Shown piece after piece: positions 28,162 through 37,536 of a stretch of 64,000 nt of DNA (position 1 is its first letter; every line of letters begins with the position of its first letter). The position numbers and the translations under genes are program-made. Under the pieces are notes generated by a model that saw nothing but the letters and a program-made list of their open reading frames with translations, made no database searches and was not told the origin of the DNA. The stretch is from Rhizobium tropici CIAT 899. Its GTDB lineage: Bacteria > Pseudomonadota > Alphaproteobacteria > Rhizobiales > Rhizobiaceae. Location: NCBI RefSeq assembly GCF_000330885.1, contig NC_020062.1, positions 752,374 through 816,373 of the forward strand, written 5' to 3'.

Positions 28162-28282
28162 CTTATCTTCCTTCTATCGATTGACATGAATGCGGCATGG
28201 GAGCTGCCGCAGCTCGGGAAATCGTTGCCACGCCAAACTGAGACCCGGCGTATGGTTGCCTGAACTATGAAGATGGAAACCA

Positions 28283-30004
28283 TCACGCGGCACTCCCGTT
28301 CTTAACGGTTTCGGGCTCGACATAGCGAAAACGCCGCGAGCGATCCCGATCGCGAGGGTCGGGGCGCGGGATCGCCGAAATCAGCGCTTGCGTATAGGCA
28401 TGTTCGGGTGAATTGCAGACCTTGTCGGCATCGCCGACCTCGACCAGGCGCCCTTTGTACATGACCCCGACGCGGTCGCACATGTAGCGGATGACGCCGA
28501 TGTCATGACTGATGAAGATATAGGCAAGGCCGAGTTCGTCCTGCAGGCGCATCAACAGATCAAGCACCTGTGAGCGCACGGAGACGTCGAGAGCCGACGT
28601 CGCTTCGTCGGCAACGATCACGCGCGGATTAAGCGTGATGGCACGGGCGATGCCGATGCGCTGGCGCTGGCCGCCGGAAAAGGCGTGCGGATAGCGCTCG
28701 CGTGTTCTTGGATCGAGGCCGACTTGCTCCATTAAATGGCAGACGCGCTCGTCGAGCGCCCGGCCCTTGGCGATGCCGTTGACGAGCAGGGGCTCGCCGA
28801 TGATCTGCGAGACGGTCATGCGCGGATTGAGCGAGCCGAAGGGATCCTGGAACACCATGCGCAGCTCGCGGCGCGCTGCCGCCAGGGCCGTTCCCTTGGC
28901 GCTTGCCAGATCCGTGACATCGCCCTCGGCGCGGCGGTAGAGGATTTCCCCGGCAGTCGGATCGATAAGGCGCATGATCGAGCGGCCCATCGTCGTCTTC
29001 CCCGATCCGCTCTCGCCGACGATCCCAAGCGTTTCGCGCGGCAGAAGCGAAATCGAGACATCATTGAGAGCGTGAACCTCGCCGAAGGCCATGGATACAT
29101 TGCGCAGTTCGAGGATCGGGGCTGCTGCTCTGTCGAGCGGGGGCCGGGCAAGGCGGATTTCGGCCTTCCTTTCGAGCTTCAAGACTGAGCCGATCAGCAT
29201 GCGCGTATAATCATCCTTCGGCGCATGGAAGATCTGCTCGACCGGTCCGTATTCCTTAACGATGCCGTTGTGCATGACGAGCACGTCGTCGGCGATCTGC
29301 GCGACCACGCCCATATCGTGGGTGATGAACAGCACCGCCATGCCGTTGGCCTTTTGCAGCCGGGCGATGAGACCGAGGATTTCCGCCTGTGTCGTCACAT
29401 CGAGTGCCGTTGTCGGCTCGTCGGCGATGAGAAGCTGTGGCTTGCAGGCAAGCGCCATGGCAATCATGGCGCGTTGGCGCATGCCGCCCGAATATTGAAA
29501 AGCGTAACGGTCGATCGCCTTTTCAGGCGAGGGGATTTCCACCTGTTTCAAAAGTGAGATGGCCTCGGCGCGTGCCTCGGCCTTGCTCATTTTCGTGTGG
29601 AGGCGCAGCGCTTCCATGATCTGGTCACCGACCGTGTGGACCGGCGAAAGCGACGCCATCGGCTCCTGAAAGATCATGGCGATGTCGCGCCCGCGGATCG
29701 ACCTGATCTGGCGCCCGCGTGGATTGAGCTTGACGATATCGGTGGAGCTGCCGTTCGCCGCGTTTAGAGTGATGGAGCCGGCGGTGATGCGCCCCGGCGC
29801 ATCGACGATCTGCAGGATCGAGCGTGCGGTAACGGATTTTCCCGATCCGCTCTCGCCGACGACGCAGAGCGTCTTTCCCGGCTCGATGGCGAAGGAGAGA
29901 TTGTCGACCGCGCGGAAAATACCCGTTCGCAAGGGAAAGTCGACGGTGAGGTTCTTGACCTGCAACAGTGGGCGGGCGGTGTTCATGGAAACGATATCGG
30001 TCAT
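28283..30004 (-). CDS. Fused DppD-DppF ABC ATPase, Opp/Dpp type
   Basis: The 573-residue protein carries two complete nucleotide-binding domains. N-terminal: GESGSGKSV (near residue 52), [30 protein letters not shown]-terminal: GESGSGKTT (near 343), [27 protein letters not shown]. Each ends in an Opp-type C-terminal element ([12 protein letters not shown]). This replaces the usual pair DppD and DppF. It follows the permease gene by seven bases, with GAGGCGGGC before its ATG. It energises import of a solute bound by the 32216 receptor. Dpp-type systems import peptides, but in rhizobia many serve sugars or sugar acids, and the dehydratase downstream favours the latter. Confidence 0.93.
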   Translation of the reverse strand: MTDIVSMNTARPLLQVKNLTVDFPLRTGIFRAVDNLSFAIEPGKTLCVVGESGSGKSVTARSILQIVDAPGRITAGSITLNAANGSSTDIVKLNPRGRQIRSIRGRDIAMIFQEPMASLSPVHTVGDQIMEALRLHTKMSKAEARAEAISLLKQVEIPSPEKAIDRYAFQYSGGMRQRAMIAMALACKPQLLIADEPTTALDVTTQAEILGLIARLQKANGMAVLFITHDMGVVAQIADDVLVMHNGIVKEYGPVEQIFHAPKDDYTRMLIGSVLKLERKAEIRLARPPLDRAAAPILELRNVSMAFGEVHALNDVSISLLPRETLGIVGESGSGKTTMGRSIMRLIDPTAGEILYRRAEGDVTDLASAKGTALAAARRELRMVFQDPFGSLNPRMTVSQIIGEPLLVNGIAKGRALDERVCHLMEQVGLDPRTRERYPHAFSGGQRQRIGIARAITLNPRVIVADEATSALDVSVRSQVLDLLMRLQDELGLAYIFISHDIGVIRYMCDRVGVMYKGRLVEVGDADKVCNSPEHAYTQALISAIPRPDPRDRDRSRRFRYVEPETVKNGSAA

Positions 30005-30011
30005 GCCCGCC

Positions 30012-31133
30012 TCATTTGTTGTAGGGATCGGCCGCGTCGCGCAGGCCGTCGCCGAGAAGGTTCAGCGCCATGACGGCGATGACGACGGCAACACCCGGCA
30101 GGAACAGCCACGGTGCGGTTGCGATCGAGCGGATGTTCTGCGCTTCGCGCAGCAGCACGCCCCAGGAAATGGTCGGCGGCTGCAAGCCGAGCCCTAGGAA
30201 GGAGAGGGACGTCTCCGCCAGGATCATCGCCGGCACGGCAAGCGTAATCGAGGCGATGATGTGGCTGGCGAAGCTCGGCAGCATATGACGAAAGATGATG
30301 CGCCCCTCGCTGGCGCCATCGAGCCTGGCCGCGGCGACGAATTCTTCCGTTCGCAGCGACAGGAAACGGCCGCGCACGACACGGGCGAGCTGCGCCCAGC
30401 CGGTCAGCGATAGGATGATGGTGATCATCATATATTGCAGCGCCGCCGGCCAGCCTTGCGGTAGGGCGGCCGCCATAGCGAGCCAGATCGGGATCGTCGG
30501 CAGCGACAACACGAAGTCGATCAAGCGTTGGATGAAGAAATCGAGCTTTCCGCCGTAATAGCCTGAAATTCCTCCGAGAACAATGCCGAGCAGGAGCGAG
30601 AAGAACACACCGACGAGGCCGATCGACAAGGAAATCTGCGCGCCTTGGACGGTACGGCTGAACACGTCGCGGCCGAGCCGATCCGCCCCGAACAGCAGGA
30701 GTGGCGTCGATTTGTCCGAGGATGCCAATAGATGGATGTTGCTCGTGAAGACACCGAGCACGGCATACTCATAGCCGCGCCCGAACAGGCTGATGGAGAC
30801 GCGCTTGGTCGTATCTTCCTTGAAGATCGGCGCAAGCGTCTCCGGATCGCGGGTAAGCTTCAGCGGATAGTAGTGCAGCCCGAAGGAAAAACCGTTGTCT
30901 GTATCGAAAAAATGCACCCTTTGCGGCGGATGGAAGGTTGCGCGAGCATTCTGCTGATTGGGGTCATTGATCGCAAAGAATCCGGGCGCGATCGCAACGA
31001 TGTACATCAGCACGGTAACGACGAGGGCGACCATGGCGAGCTTGTGGCGGCGGAATGCCCACCAGATCAGCTGCCACTGCGAGGCGACTGCGGTGCGGTC
31101 GGGGCGCAGGTTTGTAACGGCGATGTCGGCCAT
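30012..31133 (-). CDS. ABC permease, DppC/OppC-like
   Basis: The 373-residue membrane protein has the OppC N-terminal tail, an unusually long periplasmic insertion after TM1 (about residues 60-150, rich in aromatic and charged residues), and the C-terminal pore domain with the EAA-type loop VAAARLDGASEGRIIFRHMLPSF. Average DppC proteins are near 300 residues, and the extra length lies in this periplasmic loop, as in YejE-like permeases. It follows its partner by nine bases. Confidence 0.92.
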   Translation of the reverse strand: MADIAVTNLRPDRTAVASQWQLIWWAFRRHKLAMVALVVTVLMYIVAIAPGFFAINDPNQQNARATFHPPQRVHFFDTDNGFSFGLHYYPLKLTRDPETLAPIFKEDTTKRVSISLFGRGYEYAVLGVFTSNIHLLASSDKSTPLLLFGADRLGRDVFSRTVQGAQISLSIGLVGVFFSLLLGIVLGGISGYYGGKLDFFIQRLIDFVLSLPTIPIWLAMAAALPQGWPAALQYMMITIILSLTGWAQLARVVRGRFLSLRTEEFVAAARLDGASEGRIIFRHMLPSFASHIIASITLAVPAMILAETSLSFLGLGLQPPTISWGVLLREAQNIRSIATAPWLFLPGVAVVIAVMALNLLGDGLRDAADPYNK

Positions 31134-31142
31134 GGGCTGCTC

Positions 31143-32129
31143 CTATTCCAACCGGATGCGGGGATCGACGAGGGCAAGCAGAATGTCGCTGATAAGTGAC
31201 CCGATCAGCGTCAGGGCACAGATTAACAGCACGAAGGCGCCGGCAAGATACATGTCCTGCGCCATCAATGCCTGCAGCAGCAGCGGCGCCGCCGTCGGGA
31301 GGTTGAGAACGATCGCAACGACGACGGATCCGGAAATGAGATTGGGCAGCAGCCAGGCGATGGTGGAGATGAACGGATTGAGCGCGATGCGCAGCGGATA
31401 TTTCACCAGCAGCCGGAATTCCGAAAGGCCTTTCGCGCGGGCCGTCGTCACATAGGGTTTCGGCAGCTCGTCGAGCATGTTGGCGCGCATGACGCGGATC
31501 AGGCTTGCGGTCGAAGACACGGCGAGAATGATCACGGGAAGCCAGAGATGCGACAGGAGATTCAGCATCTTGGCAATGCTCCAGGGCGCAGTCTCGAATT
31601 CGGAAGAGAAGAGACCGCCGACATCCTGGCCAAACTCGACGGCAGCGACGTACATCAGCACCAGCGCGAGCAGGAAGGAGGGAATGGCAAGGCCGAGAAA
31701 GGTGAAGGCGGTAAAGAAATAATCGCCGATCGAGTATTTCCTGACGGCGGAATAGACGCCGATCGGCAGCGCGATCGCCCAGGTGGCGATCAGTGCCGCA
31801 AGCGCCAGAATGAGTGTCAGCGCCATGCGTTCCCAGATAAGGCCGGAGACGGGCTGCTGCCATTCGAACGAGATGCCGAAATCGCCGCGCGAAAGGATGC
31901 CCCACATCCATTTCAAATATTGGATGAGCATCGGCTGATCGAGGCCGAAGCGCTCGCGCAGCTGGGCAGCCGTATTCTGATCGACCACCTCATTCGATGA
32001 GGCGAGCGTGGCGATATAGGTCGTCACGTAGTCGCCGGGAGGCAGCTGGATCAGCACGAAGGCCAGGAAGCTGATGGCGAAAAGGGATGGGATCATCCAT
32101 AAAAGGCGTTTTCCGATGAAGGCCAGCAT
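31143..32129 (-). CDS. ABC permease, DppB/OppB-like
   Basis: The 328-residue membrane protein begins MLAFIGKRLLWMIPSLFAISFLAFVL, the classic DppB first segment, and has the EAA-type loop TARAKGLSEFRLLVKYPLRIALNP. The ATG at 32129 gives this start; the frame stays open to 32519, but that extension is inside the binding-protein gene and not protein-like. A perfect stem-loop (32178-32204) lies between this gene and the receptor gene. Confidence 0.92.
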   Translation of the reverse strand: MLAFIGKRLLWMIPSLFAISFLAFVLIQLPPGDYVTTYIATLASSNEVVDQNTAAQLRERFGLDQPMLIQYLKWMWGILSRGDFGISFEWQQPVSGLIWERMALTLILALAALIATWAIALPIGVYSAVRKYSIGDYFFTAFTFLGLAIPSFLLALVLMYVAAVEFGQDVGGLFSSEFETAPWSIAKMLNLLSHLWLPVIILAVSSTASLIRVMRANMLDELPKPYVTTARAKGLSEFRLLVKYPLRIALNPFISTIAWLLPNLISGSVVVAIVLNLPTAAPLLLQALMAQDMYLAGAFVLLICALTLIGSLISDILLALVDPRIRLE

Positions 32130-32177
32130 AGCTGTTTCTCGCAGTGAGCGCTGCAATAGGCAGCTCCGTATGAAGGA

Positions 32178-32204
32178 AAGCGCCGCCCATGAAAGGCGGC
32201 GCTT
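32178..32204 (-). other. Intra-operon stem-loop between receptor and permease genes
   Basis: AAGCGCCGCC (32178-32187) and GGCGGCGCTT (32195-32204) are perfect complements with a seven-base loop, in the 86-base gap after the receptor stop. No U-run follows on the minus strand. Such stem-loops after binding-protein genes commonly stabilise the upstream message, so the receptor is made in excess over the permeases. Confidence 0.6.
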
Positions 32205-32215
32205 GATCGGTATGA

Positions 32216-34162
32216 TCAGCTGGTGAAGAAGAATTGCTGTGGCATGGCCGGCCCGGGATTGGGCCAGGACCAGCTGTCCGGCTGCTTTTCGGGAACATTG
32301 TGCAGATTGTTGCGAATGATGCCGAAGCCACCGACGGCAAGGCAAAGTCCAACGGTTTCGAATTCGTCGGCCGCGATATCGAAGATCTGCTTCATGACGG
32401 CGCCGCGCTTGTCGAGATCGGCCGTCGAGCGCGCCTCGTCGAAAAGCTTCATGCGCTTCTTTTGGCTTTCCGGCGGCTCTTCTCCATTCTTGCCGTTCGA
32501 AGTGTACCAGACCGACCACGGGATGGCGTAGCGCGAACCCTGCGGGTGGAAGGCGAAGAAATCACGCGGATCGAGCATGGGATCGAGGCCGCCAGGCCCC
32601 GGCCAGACCTGGGCATCATGGGCATTGTCGTCGCCACGGGTGTAATAGAGCGCGCGCTCAATCGTGTTGACCTTCATGTCGACGCCGATCTGCGCCCAAT
32701 GCGCCTTCACCAGTTCGAGAGCGTCGACCAGATCGGGATAGAGGGTCGGAATGACGTCGACGGTAAAGAACATCCTCTGGCCGTCCGGTCGTAGACGGAA
32801 GCCGTTCGCATCCTTCTTGCCGTAGCCGGCCTGATCGAGCATCGCGCCTGCCTTGTCCGAATCGTAGTCAGTGAATTGCCGCGCGTATTTCTCGTTGTAC
32901 CAGGGATGCTCCGGCCGTGGCCCGGCCTGGTAGGGCTGGCTTTGGCCGAAATAGACGATGTCGATGATCTCCTGACGATTGATGCCTAGCGAGAGCGCCT
33001 GCCGGACCGATTTGTCGGCAAACATCTTGCGCATGGCTGGATCTTTATGGGTGATGTTGAAGTAGATCTGGCATTGCTGCGAGGTCGAAGGGACAAGGGT
33101 CAGAAGGCGATAGTCGCCCTTCTTCATGTTCTGCGAGAGTGTCGGCTTGTTGGCGAGCACGCTGATATGGCGCTCCTGAATATCGATCTTGCCGGAGATG
33201 ACATTCAGCATCAGCGATTCCACATCCTGCGAGATGCCGAAATTGATTTCGTCGACGTAGGGCAGCTGGTTGCCCGATGTATCGACCTGCCAGAAATACG
33301 GGTTGCGGGTCATCACGACGCGCGTAGCGCCGCCTGTGTAAGGTTCCTTGACGACCCAGGGATCGAGCGTCGGCTTGTCGGGATTGCCCCAGCGCGAGGG
33401 AATTTCGATATCGCCGCAGCGGGCGCGGAAAAGCTCGGGCCAGCTGTTGACGCCGGCCTTTTTTGCATCGTCGGCGACCTTCGGATTGTATTTCGGCAGG
33501 AACTGGCTGCAGTAATGCTTGGGAAACAGCGTCGGATGCTGGCCGAGTGGGGTTGCCAGATTTTCCAGATAGAGTGCGTTCGGCGCCGCGAAGGTGAATT
33601 TCACTGTGAAGTCGTCGATCTTTGTGACATCGACCGCCTTGCCGGCAACAGACAGCTGAGCCGGTGTCGCACTATAGAGATCGGTATTCTTGACGCAGTC
33701 CTCGATGGCGAAAACGACATCGTCTGCCGTGAACGGATGGCCGTCCGACCAGCGCGCGCCCTGGATGAGATAGAAGGTGAACTGCGAAGCGTCTGCGTTG
33801 ACGTCCCAGCGCTCGGCCAGATTCGGCAGGACCTGGGTGAATTCGAGATTCCAGCGCACCAGGCTCTGGTTGCCCACCATGCGCAGGATACCGTTGTGGT
33901 CGGACGAGCCGCGCAGGCCGCGCCGTAGGGTGCCACCATAGGCGCCGACTTTTTCGTAAGGGGTGACTACCATTGGCTTTTTCGGCAGCCGCTCGGCCAG
34001 CGGCGGCAGTTTGCCATCCTTGACGAGCGCAGCCAGGGCAGGCGCCTCACCACCTGCATCGGCAGCGTTGACACGGCCGACCAGAGACATGGCTGCCATT
34101 CCCGCCATGCCTCCGAGGACGGCACGTCTGCTCACGCCGCGGGACAATGTTTCATCGCGCAT
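32216..34162 (-). CDS. ABC substrate-binding protein, Opp/Dpp (SBP_bac_5) family
   Basis: The 648-residue periplasmic receptor is longer than DppA (about 535). It has a Tat-like signal (VSRRAVLGGMAGMAAMS, residues 10-26), with cleavage near VNAADA. Family-5 features include LRRGLRGSSDHNG, LAERWDVNADASQFTFYL and GARWSDGHPFTADDVVFAIED. The ATG at 34162 is chosen because GGGAGGA lies eight bases before it, although the frame is open 17 codons further. It is first in an operon with two permeases, the fused ATPase and the dehydratase, and is divergent from a GntR gene. Larger family-5 receptors of this kind bind non-peptide ligands in rhizobia; here a sugar acid is inferred. Confidence 0.92.
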   Translation of the reverse strand: MRDETLSRGVSRRAVLGGMAGMAAMSLVGRVNAADAGGEAPALAALVKDGKLPPLAERLPKKPMVVTPYEKVGAYGGTLRRGLRGSSDHNGILRMVGNQSLVRWNLEFTQVLPNLAERWDVNADASQFTFYLIQGARWSDGHPFTADDVVFAIEDCVKNTDLYSATPAQLSVAGKAVDVTKIDDFTVKFTFAAPNALYLENLATPLGQHPTLFPKHYCSQFLPKYNPKVADDAKKAGVNSWPELFRARCGDIEIPSRWGNPDKPTLDPWVVKEPYTGGATRVVMTRNPYFWQVDTSGNQLPYVDEINFGISQDVESLMLNVISGKIDIQERHISVLANKPTLSQNMKKGDYRLLTLVPSTSQQCQIYFNITHKDPAMRKMFADKSVRQALSLGINRQEIIDIVYFGQSQPYQAGPRPEHPWYNEKYARQFTDYDSDKAGAMLDQAGYGKKDANGFRLRPDGQRMFFTVDVIPTLYPDLVDALELVKAHWAQIGVDMKVNTIERALYYTRGDDNAHDAQVWPGPGGLDPMLDPRDFFAFHPQGSRYAIPWSVWYTSNGKNGEEPPESQKKRMKLFDEARSTADLDKRGAVMKQIFDIAADEFETVGLCLAVGGFGIIRNNLHNVPEKQPDSWSWPNPGPAMPQQFFFTS

Positions 34163-34371
34163 CGAATCCTCCCATTTTGACCTCGGCCGGGTTTTCCTGA
34201 GCCGACGCGACAAGCTCCCAACCCGTCACCAGTGCACCCCTCTGGCGCAGCGTCGAAACCATATTATGTTCTCAGATAATTACAAGAGTTGACAGATTTT
34301 TACAGATTGAGTAACCCTATCGCGCAGGAAGATGCGCTATGGCTGTCGCCTGTCGGCATTCACGAAGGACG

Positions 34372-35088
34372 ATGATGAAACTCTCTGTCGCCAACGATTC
34401 CGGTATGGGCGCGACGCGCTTCGGCGACATCATCTATGAGAGGATCGTCGCGATGATTGCGGATGGAACCTTTCCGGTGAACGAGCGCCTGCCTGCGGAA
34501 GCCAAGCTCGCGGAAATGTTCGGCGCGTCACGGCCTGTTGTGCGCGACGCTCTGGAGCGGCTGCGTGCAGATGGTTTGGTCGTTTCGAGCAAGGGGTCGG
34601 GTTCCTATGTCAGGCAAAGGCCGGATTCCTCGGTCCTGAAAATGGTGCCTGTAGGATCGCTGGCCGACGTCCAGCGCTTTTTCGAATTTCGCGCTGGACT
34701 TGAGGCGGAGGCAGCCGAGCTTGCTGCGCGCAACTGGCAGGCTGATGACAAGGAGCGGATCACACTAGCGCTTCAAAAGATCGAACAATGTCTTGGCGAA
34801 GGCCGCCTCGGTGCTGAAGAGGATCAGGAACTGCACGACGCCATTGCGATCGCGACCGGCAACCAGTTCCATATCACAGCTCGCGAATTGTTCCGGCCGC
34901 ATTTCGCCATCGGTCATTCCGTGACCCGCAGCCTCAGCCTCAAGCGGACGCCCGAGCAGATCCGCAGCGTTCAGGACGAGCATGCCGTCATCGTGCGGGC
35001 GATTTTCGCGCGGCAGGAGACCGAGGCTCACGATGCCATGAAGCGGCATATCTTGAATGCACGCGCCCGTATGTTCCAGGGCGTCTAG
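34372..35088 (+). CDS. GntR/FadR-type regulator, sugar-acid module
   Basis: The 238-residue protein has a winged helix (RLPAEAKLAEMFGASRPVVRDALERLRADGL, then a GSGSYV wing) and an FCD domain. Start codons at 34372 and 34375 (ATGATG) follow AAGGA; the annotated one is the first, and the second has the better spacing. It is divergent from the Opp-type receptor gene and 87 bases before the DHDPS-family gene on the same strand, which makes it the probable regulator of both units. The gap carries a TTGACA at 34289-34294 with repeated ACAGATT sequences around it. Confidence 0.9.
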   Translation: MMKLSVANDSGMGATRFGDIIYERIVAMIADGTFPVNERLPAEAKLAEMFGASRPVVRDALERLRADGLVVSSKGSGSYVRQRPDSSVLKMVPVGSLADVQRFFEFRAGLEAEAAELAARNWQADDKERITLALQKIEQCLGEGRLGAEEDQELHDAIAIATGNQFHITARELFRPHFAIGHSVTRSLSLKRTPEQIRSVQDEHAVIVRAIFARQETEAHDAMKRHILNARARMFQGV

Positions 35089-35175
35089 GATATGGGATGA
35101 GGTAGGGCGAGGCGATGGCTTCTTTACGCCTCCTCGTTTGCGTCTCGATGGATGATAAAGGGTCAGGGTAGGAAG

Positions 35176-36096
35176 ATGAGCATTGAAACCATGCGGCAGG
35201 TGCTGACCGGCGTCTCCGGTGTTCCGGTCACGGCCTATGATGGAAGTGGCGAGGTGGAACCGCGCGTTACCGCTCAAGTCTATCAGCGGGTAGCGGCTGC
35301 CGGGATTCATAACATCGTCGCAGCGGGCAATACGGGCGAATTCTATGCGCTGACGCCGGGGGAAATCCGCCGCGTCCACGAAGCTGCGATCGAGGGCGTC
35401 GACGGCAAGGCGCCGGTGACGGCAGCGATCGGCCGTTCATTGCGCGAGGCGATCCAGATGGCGAAGGATGCTGCCTCGATCGGCGCCTCCGCCGTCATGT
35501 CGCACCAGCCGGTGGATCCTTTCGCCGCACCCGGCTCGCAGATTGACTATTTCCGCGATCTGGCGGAGGCTTCGCCCCTGCCGCTCGTCGCCTATGTCCG
35601 CGCCGAGGGCTTCAGCGTCGACGATATGGTCCGCCTGGCCGGTCACGGCAACGTTGTCGGCATCAAGTTTGCGACGACGGATCTGATGCTGCTTTCGCGG
35701 GCGATCGCGAGTTCCGACCCAAAAGGCGCGCTCTTCGTCTGCGGTCTGGCCGAAAGCTGGGCTCCGACATTTGCGGCGGCCGGCGCAAGAGGCTTCACCT
35801 CAGGCCTCGTCAATGTTGCGCCGAAGCTGTCGCTTGCCGTTCACGCTGCCTTGGAGAAAGGCGATTTCGCCGCTGCCCGCGCCATCGTCAACAAGCTTGA
35901 GCCCTTCGAACGCATGCGCACGAAGTTCCGCAACGGAACAAACGTTACCGTCGTCAAGGAGGCCGTGACCTATTCCGGCCTGGATGTCGGTCCTGTCCGT
36001 GTTCCGGGCGTGCCACGCCTTGATGAGAAGGATCGCGAAGAATTGTTCGCTTTGCTGCGCAGATGGCGGGAGGCGGATGAGCTTTCCTTCAGCTGA
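35176..36096 (+). CDS. DHDPS-family lyase/dehydratase, second copy
   Basis: The 306-residue TIM-barrel protein is related to DHDPS and 5-dehydro-4-deoxyglucarate dehydratase. Landmarks are AAGNTGEFYALT (GxTGE motif with Asn for the first Thr), the probable Tyr in LVAYVRAEG and the Schiff-base Lys in VVGIKFATTD. NTGEF is typical of the 5-dehydro-4-deoxyglucarate dehydratase side of the family, but the Tyr and Lys blocks differ from that group, so the function is not fixed. The ATG at 35176 follows GGTAGGAAG. It lies downstream of its GntR gene and divergent from the dehydratase operon, so it probably takes the 2-keto-3-deoxy acid that the enolase-family enzyme makes. Confidence 0.85.
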   Translation: MSIETMRQVLTGVSGVPVTAYDGSGEVEPRVTAQVYQRVAAAGIHNIVAAGNTGEFYALTPGEIRRVHEAAIEGVDGKAPVTAAIGRSLREAIQMAKDAASIGASAVMSHQPVDPFAAPGSQIDYFRDLAEASPLPLVAYVRAEGFSVDDMVRLAGHGNVVGIKFATTDLMLLSRAIASSDPKGALFVCGLAESWAPTFAAAGARGFTSGLVNVAPKLSLAVHAALEKGDFAAARAIVNKLEPFERMRTKFRNGTNVTVVKEAVTYSGLDVGPVRVPGVPRLDEKDREELFALLRRWREADELSFS

Positions 36097-36104
36097 CGCG
36101 TGTC

Positions 36105-36147
36105 ATTGCCGATAACACCCCTTCGTGAGCTGAATCGGCAATTGCCG
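36105..36147. terminator. Hairpin between convergent lyase and L,D-transpeptidase genes
   Basis: ATTGCCGAT (36105-36113) pairs with ATCGGCAAT (36134-36142) over a 20-base loop. CGGCAATTGCCG (36136-36147) is also a 12-base perfect palindrome. The element fills the 60-base convergent gap. No U-run is present, so it may be a weak bidirectional terminator. Confidence 0.5.
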
Positions 36148-36156
36148 AAGACGCAA

Positions 36157-36930
36157 TCAGAGCACGACGACCTTTGCTCCTACGCTGACCCGGCTATAAA
36201 GATCCATTACATCCGGATTTGCCATGCGGATGCAGCCGGAAGATACAGCCTTGCCGATCGAGTTGGGCTCATTGGTGCCATGAATGCGGTAGAGGGTGGA
36301 GCCGAGATAGAGCGCGCGTGCCCCAAGGGGATTATTGAGACCGCCCTCCATGTGATCGGGTAATTCCGGCCGGCGGGCGATCATTTCCTTGGGCGGTGTC
36401 CAATTCGGCCACTCCGCCTTGCGGCTGACCGTTTCCGTGCCCTTCCAGGAAAACCCCTGCTTGCCGACGCCGATGCCGTATTTGAGTGCGGTTCCGTCAT
36501 TCTGAACCAGATAGAGGCGTTTTTCCTTCGTGGAGATCACGATCGTGCCCGGTTCGTAGCCGGAGAAGGGGACCACCGTGCGCGGGATCGGCGATCGCGC
36601 CATGGCCGCGCGCTGGTCATCCTTGGCGCCGGGGGTGAACTGCGGGGAAGTCTCGCGCGGATCGATCGAAGCCTGCCGCGGTAGACGCCGGGGAGGAGGC
36701 GGGAAGTCGCCGTCCTCGTCATCATAATAGTCATAGGCGTCGCCGCGATAGTAATAGCCATCGTCGAGACGCCGATCGTCGCGATAGCGCGGTGGCGCTT
36801 CTCGGAAATACCGTGGAGCAGCGTAGTCGTCGCCATAGTCCGGCGAATATCTCCATTCCTGCGCATGCGCGGCGGCGCTTACCATCAGCACCGCCATAGC
36901 GGGCAAAAGAACCAGTCTCATAGTCTTCAT
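36157..36930 (-). CDS. L,D-transpeptidase (YkuD family), periplasmic
   Basis: The 257-residue protein has a Sec signal (MRLVLLPAMAVLMVSAAAHA, cut near residue 23), then a low-complexity region of Tyr, Asp, Arg and Pro to about residue 100, then a YkuD catalytic domain ending HGTNEPNSIGKAVSSGCIRM, where the Cys is the nucleophile and the His its partner. It cross-links peptidoglycan (3-3 links) or attaches proteins to it; rhizobia use these enzymes for polar growth. YSPDYGDDYAAPRYFREAP and the Asp/Tyr-rich block are unusual and may bind the wall or membrane. It stands alone, convergent with the lyase gene. Confidence 0.93.
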   Translation of the reverse strand: MKTMRLVLLPAMAVLMVSAAAHAQEWRYSPDYGDDYAAPRYFREAPPRYRDDRRLDDGYYYRGDAYDYYDDEDGDFPPPPRRLPRQASIDPRETSPQFTPGAKDDQRAAMARSPIPRTVVPFSGYEPGTIVISTKEKRLYLVQNDGTALKYGIGVGKQGFSWKGTETVSRKAEWPNWTPPKEMIARRPELPDHMEGGLNNPLGARALYLGSTLYRIHGTNEPNSIGKAVSSGCIRMANPDVMDLYSRVSVGAKVVVL

Positions 36931-37227
36931 GTCACAACCATATTTTCCGAAATTGTGCCCCGCGAGGGTGGGCAGCTTGCGCCGACAATTCCGGAAACGG
37001 CGGGCGTAATTGTGGCAAAACGGCTGAAAGTCTCACAATCAGGTGCTAGATACAGTCGATAACGAAGACATTGCGGCAGATTTGGAAGCGCCTGCAAGTC
37101 CCGACAAGCCGATCGGCAGAATCGCCAGGAGGACCATGGCGCGAGCTGAATTGTGCATCCGATGGCGCCCTGCACCCATAGAGATACCGCTTTTATTATC
37201 GAACGCTGCGATTGCCGGCTGGAGCTG

Positions 37228-37536
37228 TTAAATTCCTGCTCCGTCGAGCTGCTCAGCGTCGTCGCCTTCCCAGGGGGAGGGCATCGAGGTCCGATTGAGA
37301 TTGGCCGAGGGAAGTGGCATCCAGCACTTCAATTCCGGCTCGGCATATTCGATGATGCACCCCGGCGCAGAATCGGAAGCGCGCCAGCCTTCCGACCCGA
37401 AGCGGTCCCCACTCGACCAATAGGCAAGGTCGACTTCTGCAGGCCCCTGCTCGGAGGGGCGAATCGTAACGAGAATTCTGCTGCCGTCTTTCGGCGCGCT
37501 TGCCATTTGGCGCCAGCGATCTGGCTCGTGCATCAT
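37228..37536 (-). CDS. Small conserved-type hypothetical protein (102 aa)
   Basis: The 102-residue soluble protein has WRQMASAPKDGSRILVTIR near the N-terminus and DLAYWSSGDRFGSEGW in the middle, a pattern shared by small proteins of phage and rhizobial genomes (W-x-x-M/I-x-x-A/P-x-D-G-x-x-I). The ATG at 37536 is chosen because AGGAGG lies four bases before it; an in-frame start 19 codons upstream lacks this. No membrane segment or signal is seen. Function is unknown. It stands alone in a gene-poor segment. Confidence 0.65.
   Translation of the reverse strand: MMHEPDRWRQMASAPKDGSRILVTIRPSEQGPAEVDLAYWSSGDRFGSEGWRASDSAPGCIIEYAEPELKCWMPLPSANLNRTSMPSPWEGDDAEQLDGAGI

Noticed and set aside
32130..32519. 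Upstream extension of the DppB frame
   Set aside because: It overlaps the receptor gene in a different frame and has no transporter character; the DppB first segment begins at 32129.
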